Positions 8,849 to 15,142 of a DNA stretch of 64,000 bases are shown one piece after another. This DNA is from Lentzea kentuckyensis. GTDB taxonomy: Bacteria > Actinomycetota > Actinomycetes > Mycobacteriales > Pseudonocardiaceae. Within the stretch, counting starts at the first letter, position 1. Every line of letters begins with the position of its first letter. A model generated the notes under the pieces. It did no database searches. It was not told the origin of the DNA and worked only from the letters and a program-made list of their open reading frames with translations. The stretch covers positions 1 to 64,000 of the forward strand of contig NZ_MUYM01000128.1 in NCBI RefSeq assembly GCF_002150765.1, given 5' to 3'. The position numbers and the translations under genes were made by a program.

Positions 8849-8902
8849 CGCTTCAACTCAAGTGACGTCGTTCGGATCAAATGCGACACATCAGTTGAAG
8901 CG
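8849..8902. promoter_or_regulatory. 10-bp inverted repeat between divergent genes
   Basis: The arms CGCTTCAACT (8849-8858) and AGTTGAAGCG (8893-8902) are perfect inverted copies separated by 34 bases. They lie between the GGDEF gene and the EspR-like regulator and are a candidate operator for either. Confidence 0.4.
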
Positions 8903-8968
8903 ACGGAGTGTGATCATAGGGCGACACACAGGTGGATTCAACCCCTGTGATGCCATATGCTCTCCGCG

Positions 8969-8984
8969 TTCCACATCAGTGGAA
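8969..8984. promoter_or_regulatory. 16-bp palindrome upstream of EspR-like gene
   Basis: TTCCAC-ATCA-GTGGAA, a perfect 6-bp dyad ending 38 bases before the GTG start of the EspR-like regulator. Possibly an autoregulatory site. Confidence 0.35.
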
Positions 8985-9022
8985 TGATCGCTGGCCAGGG
9001 GTCGCTCCAGCGGAGGTGTGGC

Positions 9023-9730
9023 GTGAGGCCGTTCGCCGAAGTGCTCAACGAGCTGTGCAACAACCCGCCGAGCGGTGCGGGCAAGGTGACCAACGTAGCG
9101 CTTGCGGCGGCGGTCAAAGCTCGGGGTGGCGACATCGGGCACGGCTACATCTCGCAGCTCCGGCTCGGTGTGAAGGACAACCCGACCTGCCAGGCCATCG
9201 TCGACCTCGCCGGCGCGCTCGGCGTGCACCCCGCGGTGTTCCTCGACGGACGCGGCCGGCTGCACCCCGGTGAGCAACCCGGCTGGCGCGCGAACGCGTT
9301 GAGCACGCTCTTCGAGGCCGTGCACCCGCCGGACCGCGGGCCGTGGTCACCCGAGGAGGTCGCGGCCGCGATCAGTTCGTCCGGGCAGTTCGGCAGCATC
9401 TCCGCCAGCTACATCCGCGAACTCCTGAGCAACACCAGCGACAATCCCCGGCTCAAGCACATCCTCGGCCTGGCAGACCACTTCGGCGCCGACCCCGCGT
9501 ACTTCTTCGACGACGACCTCGCGGCGCGCGTCGACTCGGAGCTGACCGACTTCCTGGCACTGCGCGAGCTCGGCGTCGTCGAGTTCGTCACCCGTCTGGC
9601 CGAACGTACGGGCGAACTGTCCCCGCAGGCCAGGGCCGCTGCGGTAGAAGGGTTCCGGCAGGCGCTCGAAGTCGGCGAGGGTTGGTCGTTCCCACTGAAC
9701 GCCCGCCGTACATCCGCGGACCACACTTGA
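9023..9730 (+). CDS. Double EspR-like helix-turn-helix regulator
   Basis: 235 residues. GTG-9023 is chosen because GGAGG lies seven bases upstream; earlier in-frame codons lack a signal. The protein holds two copies of the EspR/XRE-like domain. The first (residues about 2-73: FAEVLNELCNN, then GYISQLRLGVKDNPT, then LGVHPAVFLD) and the second (about 90-166: LSTLFEAVHPPDRGPWS, then SYIRELLSNTSDNPR, then FGADPAYFFDDD) align with the mycobacterial EspR domain, including its helical C-terminal tail. EspR acts as a dimer; here the two halves are in one chain. It heads an operon with an ImmA-type protease, a membrane protein and an FAD enzyme. Confidence 0.8.
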   Translation: MRPFAEVLNELCNNPPSGAGKVTNVALAAAVKARGGDIGHGYISQLRLGVKDNPTCQAIVDLAGALGVHPAVFLDGRGRLHPGEQPGWRANALSTLFEAVHPPDRGPWSPEEVAAAISSSGQFGSISASYIRELLSNTSDNPRLKHILGLADHFGADPAYFFDDDLAARVDSELTDFLALRELGVVEFVTRLAERTGELSPQARAAAVEGFRQALEVGEGWSFPLNARRTSADHT

Positions 9731-9794
9731 TGACGACGACGGCGTGAAGATCTCAGCCTGGACCGCTGCAGACGACATCGAGAGGAGGCGACGG

Positions 9795-10352
9795 GTGAAC
9801 CGCAGGAAACTGCGCAAGCTGGTCGACGAGGTCGCCCGCGACCTCGACCTGCCGCCCGACGCCACGCACCGGGACGCGAGCCGGCGGGTCTGCGAGCTGA
9901 TGAGCGAACGGCTCGAGCGTCCCGTCGACGTCCGCTTCGCCGCCATCACCAACGCGGTCTGCCTCAGCGGTGCGACCGCGTTGCTCGAAAACGGCACGTA
10001 TCTCGTCATCTGCGCGGACTCACCGTCCTGGTACCACCGCCTGCACGTGCTGCTGCACGAGTTCGCGCACGTGTTGCTGAAGCATCAGCCCGTGGCACTC
10101 GGACGCAGCGAGGGCATGCGCAAGCTCGCACCGCACCTGTTACCGCGCATGGCGCAGATCATCGCGGGCCGGACCACGCTCACCGAGGACGAGGAGCGCG
10201 AGGCCGAGAACCTCGCCGACCACCTGCTGGAGCGCCTGACCGAACACCGGGTGTGGGCCGACACCGCGGCCACCGAGGAGCCGGCGCACGTGCGGCGGGT
10301 GGCCGAGTCTCTCGAAGGAAGATCTCGCTGGGTGCGTCGTGGCGATCTTTAA
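9795..10352 (+). CDS. ImmA/IrrE-type metalloprotease
   Basis: 185 residues. The HEFAH zinc motif is at residues 88-92, and EDEEREAENLADHLLE downstream supplies the expected third ligand, as in ImmA/IrrE (DUF955) peptidases. Relatives cleave or regulate XRE-type repressors in stress or mobile-element control. GTG-9795 is preferred because AGGAGG lies six bases upstream; GTG-9744 is in frame but has no ribosome site. It follows the EspR-like regulator by 64 bases, so that regulator is the obvious candidate target. The next gene overlaps it by 14 bases. Confidence 0.82.
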   Translation: MNRRKLRKLVDEVARDLDLPPDATHRDASRRVCELMSERLERPVDVRFAAITNAVCLSGATALLENGTYLVICADSPSWYHRLHVLLHEFAHVLLKHQPVALGRSEGMRKLAPHLLPRMAQIIAGRTTLTEDEEREAENLADHLLERLTEHRVWADTAATEEPAHVRRVAESLEGRSRWVRRGDL

Positions 10353-11547
10353 CCTGATCTACCTCTCGTGCGGCATCGTCGGACTGCTCCTGCTCGCGTA
10401 CAAGATCCGCGCCCTGCGGTCGAGCTGGGGCAGCCCCAGGGTCGTCGCGCTGATCTCCACCGTCTTCTTCTCGGCGTTCGCCCTGCTCTTCGCGGCGCCC
10501 GCGAACATCACCTGGATCAACTCGTCCAGCGGCGTGCCGAACTTCGCCGCGTTGGTCGTCTACAGCCTGGTGGTCTGCTTCGCCGGGTCGGCGTTCGCGC
10601 TGGTGCTGTACTGGCGCTACCCGGCCGCTCAGGCGTGGCAGCGGGTCCGGCTGATCGTCGTCAGCTACGTCTCGATCGTCGCCGCGATGATCGTGCTGTT
10701 CTTCAAGTCCGAGGTCGGGGAAGAGCGTCAGGTCGACTTCGACACCTACTACGCCACGCAACCGACCATCGCGGTCTTCCTGTTCATCTACTTCGTCGCG
10801 ACCATGATCGGCTGCGGCGGTCAGGCCTACCACTGCTGGCAGGGCTCGCGGGACGAGGCGATCTCCGCACGGCCGTGGCTCGCTCGCGGGCTGCGCTGGT
10901 ACTGCGCGGCGGCGCTGTTCCCGATGGCGTTCGCGGTGATCAAGCTCTTCGTGCTGCTGATGGACTGGGCGGGCGAGCGCAGCTTCGACGTGCTGAGCCT
11001 GACCGCGCCGCTGATGGCGTCACTGTCGATGATCCCGCTGGTGATCGCGATGGCGCTGCCGGTCTTCGGGCCGCGCCGACCGTCGCCCTCGCTGTGGCTG
11101 CGGCGCTGGCGGACCTACTTCGCGCTGCGGCCGCTGCACCGGGCGTTGGTGCACGTGAACCCCGGCATCGTGCTGGTGGCGCCGGGCAAGTTCCTCAACC
11201 CCCACCACCGCGTGCGCCGGCAGATCATCGAGCTCAACGACTGGCGCTGGGCGCTCACGCCGTACTTCGACCTGTCCGTCGGCGAGGCCGCGACCTCCCT
11301 CGCCCGCAAGGCTTCCCTGACCAAGGACGAGGCCGCCGCCGTCGTGGAGGCCGCTCAGCTGCGGGCCGCCGGGTCGTCCAGTGGACGCCTCCGGCCGGCC
11401 AAGCGCCGTCCCGCCTCGGAGATCGTCGACGGCACGGACCTCTCCGTCGAGCACGACCGGTGGGTGCGGATCTCACGTGCCTACCAGCACTCGCCGATAG
11501 TCGACGCCGCCGTCACGCGCGTGCACGCAGCAGGGGGAATGGATTAG
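10339..11547 (+). CDS. Polytopic membrane protein, MAB_1171c-like putative transporter
   Basis: 402 residues, GTG start inside the protease gene. The N-terminal 235 residues contain about seven hydrophobic segments (IFNLIYLSCGIVGLLLLAY, then VVALISTVFFSAFALLF, AALVVYSLVVCFAGSAFAL and so on). The rest (about 170 residues) is a soluble cytoplasmic domain with WRTYFALRPLHRALVHVNPG and HHRVRRQIIELNDW, typical of actinobacterial proteins annotated as MAB_1171c-family putative transporters. No transport motif is visible and a receptor role is equally possible. Translationally coupled to the metalloprotease upstream and abutting the FAD enzyme downstream. Confidence 0.75.
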   Translation: MAIFNLIYLSCGIVGLLLLAYKIRALRSSWGSPRVVALISTVFFSAFALLFAAPANITWINSSSGVPNFAALVVYSLVVCFAGSAFALVLYWRYPAAQAWQRVRLIVVSYVSIVAAMIVLFFKSEVGEERQVDFDTYYATQPTIAVFLFIYFVATMIGCGGQAYHCWQGSRDEAISARPWLARGLRWYCAAALFPMAFAVIKLFVLLMDWAGERSFDVLSLTAPLMASLSMIPLVIAMALPVFGPRRPSPSLWLRRWRTYFALRPLHRALVHVNPGIVLVAPGKFLNPHHRVRRQIIELNDWRWALTPYFDLSVGEAATSLARKASLTKDEAAAVVEAAQLRAAGSSSGRLRPAKRRPASEIVDGTDLSVEHDRWVRISRAYQHSPIVDAAVTRVHAAGGMD

Positions 11548-12924
11548 ATGGCACCCACACACGCCGTTGTCCTGGGCGGCGGGCTCGCGGGCATGCTCGC
11601 GGCGTCCGTGCTCGTCAAGCACGTGGACGAGGTCACCGTCGTCGAGCGCGACAAGCTGCCGGACGGCCCCGAGTCCCGGTCCGGCGTGCCTCAGGCCCGG
11701 CACGCGCACCTGCTGATGTCCGGTGGCGCGCGGGCGATCGAGTCGTTGCTGCCGGGGACGCTGGACGCGTTGTTCGCGGCCGGCGCGCATCGGATCGGGG
11801 TGCCGAACGACCTGGTGTCGCTGAGCGCTCAGGGCTGGGTGCCGCGGTTCCCCGAGATGCAGTTCATCGTGACGTGCAGTCGTGGGCTCCTGGACTACGT
11901 CGTGCGGTCGCAGGTCCTGCGGGACAGCAAGATCTCGTTGCTGACCGGTGCGGAACCGGTGTCGTTGCTCGGCTCGGCGGACGCGGTGTCCGGGGTGCTG
12001 GTCGAGGACCGGATCTCGCGCGAGCAGATCACGTTGGAGGCCGACCTGGTCGTCGACGCGACGGGGCGCGGTTCGCGGTTGCCGGCGTGGCTCACGTCGT
12101 TCGGGCTGCCCGAGGTGCATTCCGAGAGCGTCGACTCCGGACTTGCTTACGCCACCCGGATCTTCCGGGCGCCCGCGTCGGCCGCCGCGGACTTCCCGAT
12201 CGTCAACGTGCAGGCGAACCCACGTGATCCACACCCCGGCTGCACGGCGACCCTGCTGCCCATCGAGGACGGCAAATGGCTGGTCACCCTGTCCGGCACG
12301 CGCGGTGGTGAGCCGTCGACCGACGAGTCCGAGTTCGTCTCGTTCGCCCGCTCGGTGCGCAACCCGGTGGTGGGTGAGCTGATCGCCTCGGCCGAGCCGT
12401 TGTCGCCGGTGTACGGGTCGCACAGCACCGCGAACCGGCGGATGTTCTTCGAGCGCTTGAAGTCCTGGCCGGCCGGGTTGCTCGCGCTGGGCGACTCGGT
12501 GGCGACCTACAACCCCGTCTACGGGCACGGGATGTCCATCGCGGCGCAGAGTGCGCAGGCCCTGGACGCCGGGTTGCGTGCCGGGCACGGCGCTCAGCAG
12601 ATCCAGCGGGCGATCGGCAAGGTCGTCGACGGGGCCTGGGCGATGGCGACCAACCAGGACATCCTCTATCCGGGTGCGGTCGGCAAGCCGTTGCCGCTGG
12701 CGGGGCGGGTGTTGCAGCGCTATGTGGACCGTTTGGTGCGCACGGCGACCACCGAGGCCGCAGTGACCCGTGCCTTCCTGGACGCGTTCACGTTGTCGGC
12801 GCCGATGACGAACCTGGTCAGCCCCAAGATGATGTGGGCGACCATGCGCGGGCCCCGGAGCGAGGTGTCGCCGGAGCCCACGCTGACCGCGGACGAGCGG
12901 GACCGGGTCACGTCCGCGGAGTGA
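11548..12924 (+). CDS. FAD-dependent oxidoreductase/monooxygenase
   Basis: 458 residues. A Rossmann FAD site opens the protein (HAVVLGGGLAGMLAASVLV, acidic end VVERD). A DATGRGSRLPAWL motif is in the middle, and the late GD motif reads LLALGDSVATYNPVYGHGMS, as in geranylgeranyl-reductase/aromatic-hydroxylase-like flavoproteins. Soluble. It follows the membrane protein gene without a gap and closes the four-gene operon that begins with the EspR-like regulator. Its 3' end overlaps that of the convergent VOC gene by 17 bases. Substrate unknown; a role in producing or changing a signal sensed by the operon is speculation. Confidence 0.85.
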   Translation: MAPTHAVVLGGGLAGMLAASVLVKHVDEVTVVERDKLPDGPESRSGVPQARHAHLLMSGGARAIESLLPGTLDALFAAGAHRIGVPNDLVSLSAQGWVPRFPEMQFIVTCSRGLLDYVVRSQVLRDSKISLLTGAEPVSLLGSADAVSGVLVEDRISREQITLEADLVVDATGRGSRLPAWLTSFGLPEVHSESVDSGLAYATRIFRAPASAAADFPIVNVQANPRDPHPGCTATLLPIEDGKWLVTLSGTRGGEPSTDESEFVSFARSVRNPVVGELIASAEPLSPVYGSHSTANRRMFFERLKSWPAGLLALGDSVATYNPVYGHGMSIAAQSAQALDAGLRAGHGAQQIQRAIGKVVDGAWAMATNQDILYPGAVGKPLPLAGRVLQRYVDRLVRTATTEAAVTRAFLDAFTLSAPMTNLVSPKMMWATMRGPRSEVSPEPTLTADERDRVTSAE

Positions 12925-13381
12925 AGTCCACGCTCTGCACGTAGTTCATGGCCTCGACGAACCTCGGCTCCCGCATCCGCTCGTTCAGCTCTTCGGCGGT
13001 CGGTTCGGCGACTCGCTGGTGGATCCACCACAGGTTGCCGAACGGGTCGGCGAACCGGCTGACCCGATCACCCCAGAACAGTTCGGTGGGCTCGGTGACG
13101 ACGGTGGCACCCAGGTTCGTGGCTTTCGCCAGCGTCGCCTTGTCGTCCTCGACGTAGAGGCGGAGGAACGCCGGGGTCTTCGGCCAGTGCGGCACGTCGA
13201 AGAGCATCACCACCGAGTCGCCGATGCGGACCTCGGCATGGCCGATGTTCGGCGCTTCGCCGACGCGGCCGAGTTCCGTGGCGCCGAAGACCTTCTCGAT
13301 GAACTCGATCAGCTCGGCCGTGTGGCCGCGCGTGATCAGCCACGGCGTGACGGTGTGGTAGCCGTCGGGCACGACGTTCAT
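12908..13381 (-). CDS. VOC/glyoxalase-family protein (PhnB-like)
   Basis: 157 residues of the vicinal-oxygen-chelate fold: two beta-alpha-beta-beta-beta halves (TPWLITRGHTAELIEFIEKV and VEDDKATLAKATNLGATVV), ending in the typical DPFGNLWWIHQ. Relatives include glyoxalases, bleomycin-resistance-type binding proteins and PhnB-like proteins. The ATG at 13381 is chosen because AAGGGGAG lies just upstream; an earlier ATG (13399) is possible. Divergent from the WYL regulator, with a perfect dyad between them, so it is probably that regulator's target. Confidence 0.85.
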   Translation of the reverse strand: MNVVPDGYHTVTPWLITRGHTAELIEFIEKVFGATELGRVGEAPNIGHAEVRIGDSVVMLFDVPHWPKTPAFLRLYVEDDKATLAKATNLGATVVTEPTELFWGDRVSRFADPFGNLWWIHQRVAEPTAEELNERMREPRFVEAMNYVQSVDFTPRT

Positions 13382-13424
13382 GCTGGATCTCCCCTTCATT
13401 CCGTTGGGGGAGAACGTATTCGCG

Positions 13425-13449
13425 ATCTAGGACGACTTCGGTCCTAGAT
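13425..13449. promoter_or_regulatory. Perfect 9-bp inverted repeat, likely WYL-regulator operator
   Basis: ATCTAGGAC (13425-13433) and GTCCTAGAT (13441-13449) are perfect inverted copies around a 7-base spacer. The site is 19 bases before the WYL regulator's ATG and 44 bases from the start of the divergent VOC gene. It could serve both promoters. Confidence 0.65.
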
Positions 13450-13467
13450 TTCCCCTATTTTGTGCCC

Positions 13468-14427
13468 ATGAGTGATGCGGCCCGGTTGTTGCGTCTGCTG
13501 TCACTGCTGCAGACACCGCGCGAGTGGCCCGGCAGCGAGCTGGCCGGCCGGTTGGGCGTCACGCCGCGCACGGTGCGGCGCGACATCGACCGGCTGCGCG
13601 ACCTCGGCTACCCCGTGGAGGCGTCGATGGGCGTGCTCGGCGGATACCGGCTCGTCGCGGGCACGGGGATGCCACCGCTGCTGCTCGACGACGAGGAAGC
13701 CGTCGCCATCGCGGTCGGCCTGCGCACCGCCGCCCGGCAACCGGTGGCGGGCATCGCCGAGGCGTCACTGCGCGCTCTGGCGAAGCTGCAGCAGGTCCTG
13801 CCGCCCCGGCTGGCCCGGCGGGTGTCGTCGCTGACAGCGGCGACCGCGCCCGCGGCTTCCTCGTTCGCCTCGCTGGTCGACCCGGCCCAGCTCACGGTGA
13901 TCGCGGGTGCCGTGACGGCGCGCGAGCGGGTGCGGTTCGGCTATGTGACGAACGAGGGCGTGGTCTCGAAGCGGCACGTCGAGCCTGTTCAGTTGGTAGC
14001 GCTCGGCCGGCGCTGGTACCTCCTCGCTTTCGACGTGGAACGGAACGACTGGCGGATCTTCCGGCTGGACCGCATCTCCTCGGCGCTCGCCACCGGTGCC
14101 CGGTTCACGCCTCGGGTGCCTCCTGGTGGTGACGCGACCGAGTACGTGACGCAGAAGATGTACGACTCGGCGCCCATCTATCAGGCACACGCGACGCTGC
14201 GGCTGCCCCTGGAGCTGGCGCGGGCCCGGCTGGCGGACTTCGCCGGGGAGCTGACCGCCCTCGACGAGACCTCGTGCACCTGGCACAGCGTCGAGGACAC
14301 CATCGAGTACCTCGCGTTCCGGCTCACCTTGCTGGGGTGCGAGTTCGTCGTGCACGGGCCCGGCGAGCTGGTGGAGCACCTGCGCGGACTCGAGGAGCGG
14401 ATCAGCCGCGCGGTGGGCCGACCCTGA
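13468..14427 (+). CDS. HTH/WYL-domain transcriptional regulator (YafY-like)
   Basis: 319 residues. The N-terminal HTH_11 winged helix reads LLRLLSLLQTPREWPGSELA, then RTVRRDIDRLRDLGYPV. The WYL domain (about 140-225) contains VEPVQLVALGRRWYLLAFD and DWRIFRLDRI; a WCX-type C-terminal domain follows. WYL domains sense small molecules or nucleic acid ends. The ATG at 13468 is preferred to an in-frame GTG six bases upstream. The perfect dyad just before it suggests autoregulation and control of the divergent VOC gene. Confidence 0.88.
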   Translation: MSDAARLLRLLSLLQTPREWPGSELAGRLGVTPRTVRRDIDRLRDLGYPVEASMGVLGGYRLVAGTGMPPLLLDDEEAVAIAVGLRTAARQPVAGIAEASLRALAKLQQVLPPRLARRVSSLTAATAPAASSFASLVDPAQLTVIAGAVTARERVRFGYVTNEGVVSKRHVEPVQLVALGRRWYLLAFDVERNDWRIFRLDRISSALATGARFTPRVPPGGDATEYVTQKMYDSAPIYQAHATLRLPLELARARLADFAGELTALDETSCTWHSVEDTIEYLAFRLTLLGCEFVVHGPGELVEHLRGLEERISRAVGRP

Positions 14428-14881
14428 CGCCGAGCACCGGCTGACCGCCCAGCACGCCCTCGTAGTCGCGCTCCCACGGCCATCGCCCGGCCTCGTCGGC
14501 GTGCACGAGCTGCAGAGCGTCGATGCTCTCGCCGTAAAGCCGCGCGGACACCAGCAGGTGCGCCCACGGGCGTGCGACGCGCACGACTTCCAGCAGTGGA
14601 CCGCCTTCCAGGGCAAAGCGTTGGCCCGGCGAAGGAACGCTGCTGTGCGCGAGGTGTTCGGCGGTGTCGTCGAGCAGGCGGCCCGCTTCCAGGACGGCCA
14701 TGCCCGTCACGACGAGCTCTGGCAGGCCGCGCAGGGTCAGGCCGACGGTGTAGGCCCAGGGTGGATGGGCTCTGTCCCGTTCTATCGCCTGCACGGCCCA
14801 GCCGCGCGCGTCGATGCAGCGGCGCAGGGTGGCCAGGTGTTCTTCCATGCGGCCGGCGGGGTGGTCGCAGTCCCAGCACAT
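14402..14881 (-). CDS. DUF4262 protein
   Basis: 159 residues. WAVQAIERDRAHPPWAYTVG and LPELVVTGM match DUF4262, a small actinobacterial domain of unknown function. The N-terminus MCWDCDHPAGR carries a CxxC. The ATG at 14881 is chosen for the GAGGAG about seven bases upstream. Overlaps the 3' end of the WYL regulator gene by 26 bases on the opposite strand. No link to neighbours is evident. Confidence 0.8.
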   Translation of the reverse strand: MCWDCDHPAGRMEEHLATLRRCIDARGWAVQAIERDRAHPPWAYTVGLTLRGLPELVVTGMAVLEAGRLLDDTAEHLAHSSVPSPGQRFALEGGPLLEVVRVARPWAHLLVSARLYGESIDALQLVHADEAGRWPWERDYEGVLGGQPVLGVRVGPPRG

Positions 14882-14910
14882 GACGGTCTCCTCGGATCGG
14901 TGGTGGTTCA

Positions 14911-14992
14911 AGGGCCTGTGTCGAAGTCTGGGTTCGATGAGAGTCGCGCCTCAGGCTCGGCTATCGCGGATCCAGACTTCGACACAGGTCCT
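14911..14992. repeat. 82-bp element bounded by long inverted repeats (MITE-like)
   Basis: Perfect 17-bp arms (14915-14931 and 14972-14988), extending to about 20 of 22 bases at 14911-14932 and 14971-14992, enclose 40 unrelated bases. The ends resemble the terminal inverted repeats of small insertion sequences, and there is no coding capacity. It lies between the starts of DUF4262 and the CHAT-TIR gene. It may be a miniature transposable element or a large operator. Confidence 0.55.
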
Positions 14993-15142
14993 AGTGTGCC
15001 GAGGAGCACCGACAAGATCGTTTGGGCAGTTCGTGGACAGAAAGTTGACAAACGATCTGTGCGCCGTCTGGATCGTTAACCTGCGACGCACGGAGGATCG
15101 TCGATGCGCCCACGAACACCCCAGCGGGGCTGCGGGGACTGA

